Shown here: piece after piece, positions 41,599 through 50,408 of the stretch
How positions within the stretch are numbered: the stretch's first letter is position 1
Layout of the letters: each line of letters begins with the position of its first letter
Source of the DNA: Blautia sp.
Lineage (GTDB): Bacteria; Bacillota; Clostridia; Lachnospirales; Lachnospiraceae
Direction of reading: 5' to 3'
DNA: 60,996 nt
Assembly (NCBI GenBank): GCA_021772055.1
Contig: JAETNR010000023.1
Location: 1 to 60,996 of the forward strand
The notes under the pieces: model-generated
Seen by the model: the letters and a program-made list of their open reading frames with translations, nothing else
The model's database searches: none
Told to the model about the DNA's origin: nothing
Translations under genes and position numbers: made by a program

Positions 41599-42858
41599 AT
41601 GGAACATCTAAAAGAAACAGGCAGAGCGGTGAAACACTATACTTTGGTTTTTCTGCAGTGGCTGGCAATTGGTTTATTTGTCGGCACGGTTGTGGGACTT
41701 TGGGGTACTGGTTTTGCATACGCCATGAAATATGTCTGCGGGCTGCGGGCAAAGTATCCCCGGCTTTTATTCGGGCTGCCCTTTGCAGGCCTGATGATCG
41801 TGTGGATCTATCATCGTGCAGGGCTTCGGAGACATCGGGGAACGAACCGTATCCTGCTGGCTGTGCGGACGAAGAGCAGAATTCCTTTCCGGATGGCTCC
41901 GGCGATTTTCGTTGGAACACTCCTGACCCACCTCTGCGGCGGAAGTGCAGGGCGTGAAGGTGCGGCCCTTCAGATGGGCGGCAGCATCGGCCAGCAGCTT
42001 GGAAGGTGGGCAAAGGCGGAAGAGAGAGCCATGCACGTGTACACCATGTGCGGGATGAGCGCCTGTTTTGCGGCATTATTCGGCACGCCGGTGGCTGCGG
42101 CAGTATTTTCTATGGAAGTGGTCAGTGTGGGGATTATGCATTATTCTGCATTGGTTCCCTGTACCGCAGCAGCTTTGACTGCAGATACGATTGCACGTTA
42201 TTTTAAAGTAGGGCACATGGGCTTTACGGTTCCGGCCGTTCCGGCAGAATTTAATTTGTGCAGTGGCGCAAGAGTGTGCTTTCTGGCAGTGGGCTGTGCG
42301 GTGGTCAGCATTCTTTTCTGCATTCTTCTGCACAAAGTCGGAGAATGCTATGAACACATCTTTAAAAATCATTACTTCCGGGCTTTTGTAGGGGGATGCC
42401 TGGTGGTGACACTGGCCCTGTTCCTTCAGACCGGGGATTACTTAAGCGTGGGAGAGCAGGTGATCGAGGAGGCGGTTTCCGGCCATGCAAGGCCGGAGGC
42501 CTTTCTTCTGAAAATGATTTTTACCGCACTTACCCTGGAGGCAGGGTTTAAAGGCGGAGAAATTGTCCCCACCCTATTTATCGGGGCAACCTTTGGGTGT
42601 GTGGCCGGAGGCCTTTTGGGACTTGCGCCTGCTTTTGGAGCCATGATCGGCATGACTGCCATGTTCTGCGGAGTAACCAACTGCCCGGTCACAGCAATCT
42701 GCCTGGGGCTGGAACTGTTCGGCGGTGCAGGAATTGAGTGGCTTCTTCTGGCTGCAGCCGTAAGCTATATGCTTTCCGGCTACTTCGGACTATACAGCAA
42801 GCAAAAGATCCTATATTCCAAAGAAGCACCGGAATTTATCGATGCTACGGTACATTAA
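41599..42858 (+). CDS. CLC-family anion channel/antiporter, atypical selectivity motif
   Basis: The protein has 419 residues with many membrane helices. It has the CLC signature GGSAGREGAALQMGGSIGQQL (the gating Glu in GREG) and GGEIVPTLFIGATFG. In chloride-type CLCs the first ion-binding loop is GSGIP. The corresponding position here reads RGTNRILLAV, lacking the Ser ligand. That is a feature seen in the fluoride-selective CLC-F group, but assigning fluoride needs an alignment. No fluoride riboswitch was seen before the gene. It follows the YARHG gene and ends at a terminator. Confidence 0.85.
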   Translation: MEHLKETGRAVKHYTLVFLQWLAIGLFVGTVVGLWGTGFAYAMKYVCGLRAKYPRLLFGLPFAGLMIVWIYHRAGLRRHRGTNRILLAVRTKSRIPFRMAPAIFVGTLLTHLCGGSAGREGAALQMGGSIGQQLGRWAKAEERAMHVYTMCGMSACFAALFGTPVAAAVFSMEVVSVGIMHYSALVPCTAAALTADTIARYFKVGHMGFTVPAVPAEFNLCSGARVCFLAVGCAVVSILFCILLHKVGECYEHIFKNHYFRAFVGGCLVVTLALFLQTGDYLSVGEQVIEEAVSGHARPEAFLLKMIFTALTLEAGFKGGEIVPTLFIGATFGCVAGGLLGLAPAFGAMIGMTAMFCGVTNCPVTAICLGLELFGGAGIEWLLLAAAVSYMLSGYFGLYSKQKILYSKEAPEFIDATVH

Positions 42859-42866
42859 CGATTTTT

Positions 42867-42904
42867 CGTAACTGTTCCGTACCTTCACAGTTACGATTTT
42901 TCAA
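42867..42904 (+). terminator. CLC gene terminator
   Basis: An 8-bp stem CGTAACTG/CAGTTACG (42867-42874, 42888-42895) is followed by ATTTTTC. It starts 9 nt after the stop. Confidence 0.85.
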
Positions 42905-43071
42905 TGGCTGACCGGTAGAATGCCGTCAGCTATTATAAACGACAAAATGTAAAATATACTTGATAAAATGCCACGACAGAATTACAATAGAGACCATAGA
43001 AAAACAAAAACCTGAATGAATACACCGGGAGGAACCATAGCTGGTGGAAAGGCAAAATAATCGACACCCCC

Positions 43072-43272
43072 ATGGCAATGTTTCTAAATTTGAAGCTGAA
43101 ATCCGCCCGCGCCGCCCTTGACCTGTCTCAACAGGAACTGGCAGATCTGGTAGGAGTTTCCCGCCAGACGATCAGCGCTATAGAAAAGGGCGACTATAAT
43201 CCTACCATAAACCTCTGTATTTCCATTTGCCAGGTTTTGGGAAAGACTCTGAACGATTTGTTCTGTCCTTGA
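43072..43272 (+). CDS. Small Cro/C1-type helix-turn-helix regulator
   Basis: The protein has 66 residues, almost entirely a HTH_3 domain: LKLKSARAALDLSQQELADL, VGVSRQTISAIEKGDYNPTI and CQVLGKTLNDLFCP. This is the short YozG/YgzD-like type of repressor found alone or with membrane-protein partners. No partner is visible here. The ATG at 43072 (with a second at 43078) has only a weak ribosome binding site (GGTGGAAAGG about 22 nt upstream). Terminator directly downstream. Confidence 0.85.
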   Translation: MAMFLNLKLKSARAALDLSQQELADLVGVSRQTISAIEKGDYNPTINLCISICQVLGKTLNDLFCP

Positions 43273-43300
43273 CTTTAACAATGAAATGCATCCAATGAAT

Positions 43301-43331
43301 AACGCCTTGCAGTCCTGCAAGGCGTTTGTTT
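43301..43331. terminator. Terminator between HTH gene and yitT-like gene
   Basis: A 12-bp perfect palindrome AACGCCTTGCAG/CTGCAAGGCGTT (43301-43312, 43315-43326) has T-rich flanks on the plus strand. It lies between convergent genes. Confidence 0.85.
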
Positions 43332-43359
43332 TATGTGCGCCTGGCGGCGCACGTTTCTG

Positions 43360-44223
43360 TTAGTAATCCGTCTTATGATAGAATCTGCCGTTAATATAGT
43401 CCGTCTTAATGATATTTACAAAGGCTGTCGGATCCGCTTCTTTCACTTTTTTCACTAAGATCTTTGCTTCTTCCCTGGACACCACAGAATAAAGCATACT
43501 CATCTTCTCATCTGTATAACATCCCGTTCCCTCAAACTGCGTAGCACTATGGTGTGTCAGGTTGGAAATTTCATGGTAAACCTTATCCGGATCGCTTGTA
43601 ACGATAAACAGGGTATGCTTCTTATACCGCTGATGGAGCATCTGCACCACCTGTGTAGAAGTGAACTGGAAGATAATGGAATAAAGCGCCCTTTCCCATC
43701 CGAAAAGCAGTCCTGCAATCAGAAGGATTCCTGCATTTACGCAAAGAATATAATTCCAGATATCATGCCCGCTTTTCTCTGAAAAATAGATGGCAATAAA
43801 GTCTGTTCCTCCACTGCTGGTATTGCCAATCAGGCAAAGGCTGACAGCAAACCCATTGATCAGTCCGCCAAAAATGCTGATAAGCAGTGTATCATAGGTG
43901 ATCGGCTGGGCCGGGATCACATCGGTCAAAACACTGGACAAAACAATCACACAGCAGGAACTGATGGTAAATTTTAACCCGATAAATTTCAGTCCGATAA
44001 AAACAGGAAACAGATTTAAAACCACATTGATCAATGTATAGGGCACGTCGATTCCACAAAAATCAGTAAAAATATTCTGCAAAAGCAGTGTAAGCCCGCT
44101 GAAGCCGCCCGGAAATAATCCTCCTGCCCGCACAAAAGTCTTAATGTTGACCGCAAAGATTACAGCAGCCAAAATCGCGCAGCCAAAGCGCTTAGCCTCA
44201 TGTTTCGCATTCAGGTCCTTCAA
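43360..44223 (-). CDS. YitT-family membrane protein (DUF161 plus DUF2179)
   Basis: The protein has 287 residues from the chosen TTG start. Five or so membrane helices (FGCAILAAVIFAVNIKTFV, YTLINVVLNLFPVFIGLKF, TLLISIFGGLINGFAVSLCL) are followed by a C-terminal soluble DUF2179 domain with LFIVTSDPDKVYHEI and MLYSVVSREEAKILVKKVK. Function is unknown. An open frame reaches back to 44283, overlapping the pepV-like gene. GGAGG and the 23-nt gap favour the TTG at 44223. It is the last gene of a minus-strand alpha-galactosidase / dipeptidase / YitT row. Confidence 0.85.
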   Translation of the reverse strand: MKDLNAKHEAKRFGCAILAAVIFAVNIKTFVRAGGLFPGGFSGLTLLLQNIFTDFCGIDVPYTLINVVLNLFPVFIGLKFIGLKFTISSCCVIVLSSVLTDVIPAQPITYDTLLISIFGGLINGFAVSLCLIGNTSSGGTDFIAIYFSEKSGHDIWNYILCVNAGILLIAGLLFGWERALYSIIFQFTSTQVVQMLHQRYKKHTLFIVTSDPDKVYHEISNLTHHSATQFEGTGCYTDEKMSMLYSVVSREEAKILVKKVKEADPTAFVNIIKTDYINGRFYHKTDY

Positions 44224-44246
44224 TTTCTTTCCCTCCTCCCATACTT

Positions 44247-45620
44247 TTACCTGGTAAACATCAGGTACATGGCCTCCAGACAAATCTGGGCATGTAAGAA
44301 GAAGTTTTCCAGATTCAGGTGCTCATTACAATTATGCGCATTGGTGGACGGTTCGAATGGAAAAACCGGACCAAAGGCTACGGTTTTATTATTGGTTCCC
44401 CTTGCATAAGTGCCGCCTCCTGTGGAAAAGACATTGCAGGGTTCGTTCATAACAGATTGATATGCTTCCTGGAGAAGACCGATCAGCGGATGATCCTTGG
44501 GGATGTATAAAGGGGCATCATGATTGGCTATGGTGGCTTTCAGCTGATAGCTGTCTGCTTTTGCAGAAATAGCATCCATAATAGGATCCTTTTCTTTTGT
44601 GACAGGATAACGGATATCAATGGAGGCAGATGCATTTCCCTCCCGAATATCCACAAGTCCAAGGTTCAGTGTAAGAGGGCCGGAAGGTTCATCTTTCATA
44701 GCAATCCCCAAAAGCGTACCATTATATTCCATAGAGATACAGTCTGCCAAAAATGCAATGAGATTTCCGGTTTCTTCTCTGGTAAATATTTGGGACAGAA
44801 GCCGAAGCAGCAGGGAAGCGGCATTAAGGCCAAGCTCCGGTTCTGCTCCGTGGGCGGCACGTCCGCGGGCTGTAACCGTAGTGACGCCATCCTTGCGGGA
44901 GACGGTGAAATGTTCCTGATCAGCAGTATCCAAAAGCTTCTGATGCAGTTCCTGCGTGCAGACAAGCTTTGCTTCCGCATTCGCAGGAACTGCATTGACA
45001 GCAAGACCTGCCTGGAAAGACCTGATACAGCCGGAGGGCATCATTGGATCATGAAAATCAACACGGAGAATTCCTTTCTCGCTGTGGCAGATTCCATAGG
45101 AACAGTCCGGCGTAAATCCCATAACCGGATAAGGGTGTTCGCTGTAATAATGTGTCAGGTCATCACTTGCGATTTCTTCCCCGGCACCGAAAACCGTACG
45201 GAGCACGTAGTTTCCTTTGACTCCTGCATCCTTCAGCGCTTTCAGACAATAGAGTGCTATAATGGCAGGGCCTTTATTATCTGCGACACCTCTTCCGAAA
45301 AGGAAACCGTCCCGTTCTGTCAGAGAAAACGGAGGAGTGTCCCATCCATCTCCTGCGGGAACCACATCTACATGGGTGAGCACATCGATATACTCCGTTC
45401 CGGTTCCGTAATGTGCATCTCCTGCATAATTTCCGGTATTATCTGTTTCCAGGCCCAGCTCCCCGGCAATGTCAAGGATACAGGCCAAAGCGTCTGCTGA
45501 GGATTCTCCGAATGGCTTCCCGGGCAGCGGCTCTGTGCAGACAGAGGGAATGGCAACCAACCTTTCAAGATCTCTCAGAATCTCTTCACGATATTTTAAT
45601 ATTTCATGTCCAAATTTCAT
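44247..45620 (-). CDS. M20-family dipeptidase, PepV/Sapep-like
   Basis: The protein has 457 residues. Zn-peptidase features: DVLTHVDVVPAGDGWDTPPF (His and Asp ligands), GRGVADNKGPAIIALYCLK, and TVFGAGEEIASDDLTHY with the catalytic Glu pair, plus the C-terminal FSTGGGTYARGTNNKTVAFG. It matches the dipeptidase branch of M20 (PepV/DapE-like). It cleaves dipeptides in the cytoplasm. ATG 45620 follows AGGTGAGGTTGTTCTCT. It is 68 nt after the alpha-galactosidase gene, in the same direction. Confidence 0.9.
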   Translation of the reverse strand: MKFGHEILKYREEILRDLERLVAIPSVCTEPLPGKPFGESSADALACILDIAGELGLETDNTGNYAGDAHYGTGTEYIDVLTHVDVVPAGDGWDTPPFSLTERDGFLFGRGVADNKGPAIIALYCLKALKDAGVKGNYVLRTVFGAGEEIASDDLTHYYSEHPYPVMGFTPDCSYGICHSEKGILRVDFHDPMMPSGCIRSFQAGLAVNAVPANAEAKLVCTQELHQKLLDTADQEHFTVSRKDGVTTVTARGRAAHGAEPELGLNAASLLLRLLSQIFTREETGNLIAFLADCISMEYNGTLLGIAMKDEPSGPLTLNLGLVDIREGNASASIDIRYPVTKEKDPIMDAISAKADSYQLKATIANHDAPLYIPKDHPLIGLLQEAYQSVMNEPCNVFSTGGGTYARGTNNKTVAFGPVFPFEPSTNAHNCNEHLNLENFFLHAQICLEAMYLMFTR

Positions 45621-45688
45621 AGAGAACAACCTCACCTTTCTGATAAATACCGGCAGCAGTTACGCTGCCGGAAATTTCGCTGTGCTTT

Positions 45689-47917
45689 TTATTTTTCTGC
45701 AGCTTTTAATACATAAATCCTGGACTGGAAATCCCCATAATTTCTGATGTCCCTGGGAGTTTCCCCGGAGGTGCCGTCTGTGGTAAGAAGCCCCACATTC
45801 ATCAGCTCATCCCCATAGTGGACTGTGCCGTTCATCGGATTACTGTAAACTACATCAGGATCCAGCCCTTGTAGCTGTACCCGGGAATAAGGCAAATTTA
45901 CGCCGCTTAATACTCTGTACCAGCCTACAATGGCCGTTTTCTTGTCATCGCTTACACACATCCATACAGTTTCGTTTCCCTCAAAAGGACTTTTCAGTCT
46001 GTAGAAAGTACCGAACTGCAAAAGTTCCCTGTATTCCTTCATAAAAGCAATCTGCTCTTTGACTTCTGAGATCTCTTCTTCTGTCAGGCTGTTCAGATCC
46101 AGTTCGTATCCGAAAGTGCCGAAATACGCTACATTTGCCCTGGTGTGCAGCGGGGTATTGCGCAGTACCTGGTGATTCGGGGATACGGAAACATGGCTTC
46201 CGATACTGCTGATGGGATAGCACAGGGAAGTGCCGTACTGAATTTTCAGGCGCTCGACCGCATCGGAGTCATCGCTTGCCCATCCCTGGGGTGCATAGTA
46301 CAAAATTCCCGGATCGAACCTTGCACCTCCGCTTGCACAGGATTCAAACAGAACCTCCGGGAAGGCAGTGGTCAGCCGGTCATACAGGTCATAAACTCCA
46401 AGAATATATCTGTGGAACACTTCTCCCTGCCGATCGCTTGGAAGAGCTGCGGAATAACATTCTGTAATACTTCGGTTCATGTCCCATTTAATATAGGAAA
46501 TCCGGGACTGGGACAAAATGGTTTCCATCATCTGATAAATGCAGTCTACCACTTCTTTCCTGGAAAAATCAAGAACATACTGGTTGCGTCCATGGGAATT
46601 GCTGCGTCCGGGAGCCTGGAGGATCCAGTCTGGGTGAGCACGGTAAAGGTCCGAGTCCTTGTTGACCATTTCCGGTTCAAACCAGAGACCGAATTTCATG
46701 CCGAGGGCCTCAATACGCCTGGAAAGCCCGGAGATTCCCTGGGGAAGACGTTCCTTGTTGGCATACCAGTCTCCAAGTCCGGCATGGTCGCTGCTTCGTG
46801 CACCAAACCATCCGTCATCCAGAACAAAAAGCTCTACCCCGCATTCTTTTGCTTTGGAGGCAATTTCCACCAGCCGGTCTTCTGTAAAGTCAAAATAGGT
46901 AGCTTCCCAGTTATTATTAAGGATGGGTCTTGGACGGTCACGCCAGAAACCTCTTGCAAGACGTTTCTGATACAGGCGGTGGAAGGTTTGGCTCATCTCA
47001 TTCAGGCCATTGGCTGAATAGACCATTACAGCTTCCGGAGTCTGAAAACTTTCTCCAACATCCAGCTTCCAGTCAAAACAGTCCGGATGAATCCCTACGG
47101 TAATGCGGGTGGTATCATGGGTGTCAACTTCTGCCTGAATACGGTAATTTCCGCTGTAGACAAAGCTGAAGCCCAGGACTTCTCCTTCATTTTCCGTAGC
47201 GGAGGGGCGTTTCAGCACCATGAACGGATTGTGCTCGTGGGAGGAATGTCCGCGCATACTGTCAATGGCCAGAATTCCCTGCTCCAGAGGGCGGTTTTTG
47301 ATGTGCCGTTCTCTTGACCATGCACCGGAAAGCTGCATCCATACATAATCTTTGTCAGGAAGATCCAGGCTTAAGCTCATGGCAGTGAGAAGATGAACAG
47401 GAGCCTCACCCTCATTGATGAAACGTGCGCTTCTGGTGAGGATGCTGCCAAAAGCAAAAATAGTATAAAGCAGTTCCAGACGGATCTGGGTCACAGGATC
47501 TTTGAGAATAATGGATAAGGTAGCTGCCTCTTCGTCTGATTCCGTGTAGGTGGCAGGAAGCCCGGAAAGTTTTGGCTTACCGCCGGATATGGTATGAGAT
47601 TCATAGCGGAAATCAGAAATGCGGCTTCCGTTATCCTGAAGGATTTCCACAGCAGGATGGCGGTAGTCCGTAGAACCGTAAACAGGATATTCCTGTTTCA
47701 GATGGGCCAGGGAAAAGGTTCTGTCCCCTTCGTACACATAGGAAGCCATGGCTCTCGGGATTTTTTCTACAAGGTATGTAAAGTCTTTCTTGTCGTGGAT
47801 ATGTTTTCCGCAGTAAATCTGTCCGAGATGGCCGTTTTCCAGAATGCACATGATATAGCTGAAATGTTCATTAAATAAGTGAAAAGTTTTGGTGGATTCA
47901 TGAAATCGGATGTACAT
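45689..47917 (-). CDS. GH36 alpha-galactosidase
   Basis: The protein has 742 residues, full length. It hydrolyses terminal alpha-galactose from raffinose-type sugars. GH36 motifs: NNWEATYFDFTEDRLVEIA, CGVELFVLDDGWFG, the nucleophile segment SYIKWDMNRSITE and the acid/base segment CASGGARFDPG. The cytoplasmic form is likely, as there is no signal peptide. A good promoter precedes it (47995-48023). No transporter gene is next to it. It may provide galactose for this cell's other sugar genes. Confidence 0.96.
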   Translation of the reverse strand: MYIRFHESTKTFHLFNEHFSYIMCILENGHLGQIYCGKHIHDKKDFTYLVEKIPRAMASYVYEGDRTFSLAHLKQEYPVYGSTDYRHPAVEILQDNGSRISDFRYESHTISGGKPKLSGLPATYTESDEEAATLSIILKDPVTQIRLELLYTIFAFGSILTRSARFINEGEAPVHLLTAMSLSLDLPDKDYVWMQLSGAWSRERHIKNRPLEQGILAIDSMRGHSSHEHNPFMVLKRPSATENEGEVLGFSFVYSGNYRIQAEVDTHDTTRITVGIHPDCFDWKLDVGESFQTPEAVMVYSANGLNEMSQTFHRLYQKRLARGFWRDRPRPILNNNWEATYFDFTEDRLVEIASKAKECGVELFVLDDGWFGARSSDHAGLGDWYANKERLPQGISGLSRRIEALGMKFGLWFEPEMVNKDSDLYRAHPDWILQAPGRSNSHGRNQYVLDFSRKEVVDCIYQMMETILSQSRISYIKWDMNRSITECYSAALPSDRQGEVFHRYILGVYDLYDRLTTAFPEVLFESCASGGARFDPGILYYAPQGWASDDSDAVERLKIQYGTSLCYPISSIGSHVSVSPNHQVLRNTPLHTRANVAYFGTFGYELDLNSLTEEEISEVKEQIAFMKEYRELLQFGTFYRLKSPFEGNETVWMCVSDDKKTAIVGWYRVLSGVNLPYSRVQLQGLDPDVVYSNPMNGTVHYGDELMNVGLLTTDGTSGETPRDIRNYGDFQSRIYVLKAAEK

Positions 47918-47994
47918 TTGTATTTTCCTTTCCTTTGTTTTTTTTACATTTAAAGGAGTCTTCGTGAATCATTTCGACACGTTCCTTTGTTCTT

Positions 47995-48023
47995 ATCATA
48001 AGAAAAAGTGAAACGGCAGTCAA
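47995..48023 (-). promoter_or_regulatory. Promoter of the alpha-galactosidase operon
   Basis: Read on the minus strand, TTGACT (48018-48023), 17 bp and TATGAT (47995-48000). The start would be near 47988, giving a leader of about 70 nt. Confidence 0.65.
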
Positions 48024-48095
48024 GTACCAGCTTCTATTTGTTTTATTATATTTCACAGGAGCTCTTTCCTCCCTCCGCCTCCCGTGAAATTAGCC

Positions 48096-48124
48096 TTGAA
48101 AACAGAGGGAAAAACTCGTATAAT
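48096..48124 (+). promoter_or_regulatory. Promoter of the parA-like operon
   Basis: TTGAAA (48096-48101), a 17-bp spacer and TATAAT (48119-48124). The start would be about 58 nt before the ParA ATG. Confidence 0.7.
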
Positions 48125-48188
48125 TGACAATAGCAAAGAAGAATCGTCAATATTTGCGGTAATTCGACAGAATGAGAGGGGGTATCCC

Positions 48189-48992
48189 ATGAAAAAGACC
48201 ATGACCATATGCTTTACCAATAATAAGGGCGGCAGCGGAAAATCCACTACCTGTTCCAATCTTGGAGCTGCGATGGCCCGTGCCGGCAAAAAGGTCCTTA
48301 TGATTGACGGAGATATGCAGTTAAACCTTTCTCTTTCCTTCTTTTCAGAAGAGTGGGTGCTTGAGATGGCGGCAAGCGAAAAAAACCTGTACCATGCCAT
48401 TGGGAAACAGCAGGATCTGACCGATTTTATTGTTCCTACACCCTATGAAAACCTGGATCTGATTCCTTCCTCTACGCTTATGAGTTCTATTGAGTATGAA
48501 CTTTTTACAAAATGGCAGAGGGAGTTTATCCTGAAGAAATGTCTTCAGAAGGTGAAGGATTCCGGCGTATACGACTATATTCTCATTGATGCCCCGCCTA
48601 CTCTCGGCGGCTGGGTGATGAATATCCTATGCGCTTCGGACAGAGTGATCATTCCTGTGGAAGCCAGCCCCTGGGGAATGTTCGGACTGGCAAATATGTT
48701 TGAGTTTTTAAGTCAGGTAAAGCAGATTGCGGAGGGACTTGAGGTACTTGGAATCGTAGTCACAAAGGTGGATACCCGCAAGAACTATTTCAAACAAACG
48801 ATGGAAACCTTGCGCGAGATGGAGGACATTTATGTATTTGAAACCTGCATCCGGGTGGATAGTGCCATTGAATGGGCACAGGATAACAGCATCCCTGTGG
48901 TGGAATATAAGAAGAGCAGCCGCAGCGCGAAGGAATACACAGCACTGGCAGAGGAGGTAATGGAACATGGCAGTAGGGAAAGCAAGTATTAA
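48189..48992 (+). CDS. Orphan ParA/MinD-family ATPase
   Basis: The protein has 267 residues. It has a deviant Walker A NNKGGSGKSTTCSNLGAAMA with the signature Lys (residues 13-20: KGGSGKST), KVLMIDGDMQLNLS (switch-like Asp) and Walker B YDYILIDAPPTLGG. ParA-type ATPases bind DNA nonspecifically and position DNA, chromosomes or protein complexes. There is no parB, and this is not near an origin. The next gene overlaps by 26 nt and encodes a Lys/Ala-rich protein that may serve as partner. The ATG at 48189 follows GAGAGGGGGTATCCC. Confidence 0.93.
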   Translation: MKKTMTICFTNNKGGSGKSTTCSNLGAAMARAGKKVLMIDGDMQLNLSLSFFSEEWVLEMAASEKNLYHAIGKQQDLTDFIVPTPYENLDLIPSSTLMSSIEYELFTKWQREFILKKCLQKVKDSGVYDYILIDAPPTLGGWVMNILCASDRVIIPVEASPWGMFGLANMFEFLSQVKQIAEGLEVLGIVVTKVDTRKNYFKQTMETLREMEDIYVFETCIRVDSAIEWAQDNSIPVVEYKKSSRSAKEYTALAEEVMEHGSRESKY

Positions 48993-49332
48993 ACGTGCTG
49001 TAAACGCAGGAAAAGCAGCAGCACAGAAAGAACCTGCACAGGAGCAGGTTTTGGAAACAAAGGCACCGGGGACAAAGGAGCCGGAGTCTGTTCCGGAAAC
49101 AAAAGAAGAGAAAACGGAAGCGGCCAATAAACCTGCGTCAGCGAAAAAAACTGCAGCAGTGAAAAAGACGGCTGCATCTAAGAAATCTGCGGAAGCGAAA
49201 AAGACCACAACAGCAAGAAAACCAAAAGGAACCGGAAAGGCAGCAGCTGGGAAGCCGGCAGAAGCAAAAGAACAGGGGCAGGAGAACCGCATTGTTCATA
49301 TTACGGAAGAACTGCCGGTCTATCTGCTGTAG
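48967..49332 (+). CDS. Lys/Ala-rich small protein, probable partner of the ParA
   Basis: The protein has 121 residues, highly basic in the middle. Three parts are seen: an N-terminus MAVGKASIKRAVNAGKAA, a histone-H1-like low-complexity middle (KKTAAVKKTAASKKS), and a hydrophobic, conserved-looking end IVHITEELPVYLL. It starts inside the ParA gene (26-nt overlap), so the two are translationally coupled. The basic N-terminus could stimulate the ATPase as ParB-like partners do, and the tail could bind a cargo. No ParB domain is present. It may alternatively be a nucleoid-binding protein. Family not recognised. Confidence 0.7.
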   Translation: MAVGKASIKRAVNAGKAAAQKEPAQEQVLETKAPGTKEPESVPETKEEKTEAANKPASAKKTAAVKKTAASKKSAEAKKTTTARKPKGTGKAAAGKPAEAKEQGQENRIVHITEELPVYLL

Positions 49333-49345
49333 AACAAGCCTGGAT

Positions 49346-49621
49346 TTATTCATCCCATCCTTCGTAAAACCGGATATTGACTGAGATATTTCGCACGATA
49401 TCGCCTTCCAAAAGAGCAAGGTCATTGACATCAGAAACAGCGGGCAGTTCTCCGTCTTCGGAAAGCTCCAGGGATATCCAGTCATTGGCAGCTTCATTGG
49501 CTTTGTCAATGGCTTCATCAAGAGTATCGCCTTTTGCGTAACAGCATTCCAGATCAGGGAAAAAAGCCTGATAGGTGCCTGTTTCTGTTTTACGGAATAC
49601 AGCAGGGTAGATAAATTTCAT
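49346..49621 (-). CDS. HicB-family antitoxin-like protein, without HicA
   Basis: The protein has 91 residues. It starts MKFIYPAVFRKTETGTYQAF, with FPDLECCYAKGDTLDEAIDK, the HicB partial RNase-H-like fold, and ends without the usual DNA-binding tail. HicB normally neutralises the HicA mRNA interferase. No hicA gene (about 60-80 codons with a dsRBD-like fold) was found on either side. It is convergent with the Lys-rich gene (13 nt between stops). ATG 49621 follows AGAGGAAAAAAT. Confidence 0.85.
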   Translation of the reverse strand: MKFIYPAVFRKTETGTYQAFFPDLECCYAKGDTLDEAIDKANEAANDWISLELSEDGELPAVSDVNDLALLEGDIVRNISVNIRFYEGWDE

Positions 49622-49801
49622 ATTTTTTCCTCTTTTCACATTAGATTTTTATGAAAAGCGTTGTCTGGCAGGAATCTGCAAATTGGTTCCTGCCGGGCGG
49701 CGCTTGATTTCTTTTTATTATAATCAGTTTGTTTGAAGAAAACAATAGAATTCAGGTACAGATTTTATATAAGATAAGATGCATTTTTTTTCATTTTTTG
49801 G

Positions 49802-49807
49802 TATAAT
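49802..49807 (+). promoter_or_regulatory. -10 box of the V4R-GGDEF operon
   Basis: TATAAT lies 46 nt before the V4R gene. No good -35 is seen 17 bp upstream (ATGCAT), which suggests activator control or another sigma factor. Confidence 0.4.
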
Positions 49808-49853
49808 GACCAGGAAAGCAGTGGAAAAGTTCAGCAAATGCAGGTAGTGTGAT

Positions 49854-50408
49854 ATGATAGAGAATGTTTTTTGTGACAGACAGAAGAAATACAGTCTGGA
49901 AGATTATATGAATTATGAAGCGAGCGGACGGGGAAATCTGGGGGGAGAAATTCCCATTACAGTATACCGGCTCCTGGAATATTCTTTACGGGAAGAGCTG
50001 GGCGAGCGCTTTGGCAGAGAAGGCCAGGTGGAGATCATGCGCTGTGCAGGACGCAGAGCAGGTATATTTTTTGCAGAACACCTGCTGGATCTGACGCTGC
50101 CCTTTCATGAGTTTCTGGCGCAGCTTCAGTCAAAAACCGCAGAATTGAAAATCGGTGTGGTGAGAATTGAGAAGCTGGATAAGGAAACGGGAAAGATCGT
50201 TCTTACCGTTTCCGAGGATGCTGACTGCTCAGGGCTTCCGGTATTGAACGAAACGGTGTGCAGTTATGACGAAGGCTTTATCGCAGGAATTATGTCTGCT
50301 TATACAGAAAAAAATTATACTGCGGTTGAGATCGACTGCTGGGCTACGGGAGACAGAGTGTGCAGGTTTCATGTAGAGGTTAAGGAGCAGCGGCAGAAAG
50401 ATGAGTGA
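49854..50408 (+). CDS. V4R-domain (4-vinyl reductase) small-molecule-binding protein
   Basis: The protein has 184 residues. A short N-terminus (SLEDYMNYEASGRGNLGGEI) is followed by the V4R fold: YRLLEYSLREELGERFGREG, MRCAGRRAGIFFAEHLL, and the conserved end SYDEGFIAGIMSAY...WATGDRVCRFHVE. V4R domains bind small molecules and are linked to signalling or heme/NO-type sensing. Its last codons overlap the GGDEF gene start by 8 nt, so it probably feeds a signal to that enzyme. No strong ribosome binding site is seen (GTAGTG). Confidence 0.8.
   Translation: MIENVFCDRQKKYSLEDYMNYEASGRGNLGGEIPITVYRLLEYSLREELGERFGREGQVEIMRCAGRRAGIFFAEHLLDLTLPFHEFLAQLQSKTAELKIGVVRIEKLDKETGKIVLTVSEDADCSGLPVLNETVCSYDEGFIAGIMSAYTEKNYTAVEIDCWATGDRVCRFHVEVKEQRQKDE

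Noticed and set aside
44520..45500. 326-codon open frame antisense to the dipeptidase gene
   Set aside because: It is an antisense shadow of a gene with clear M20 motifs.
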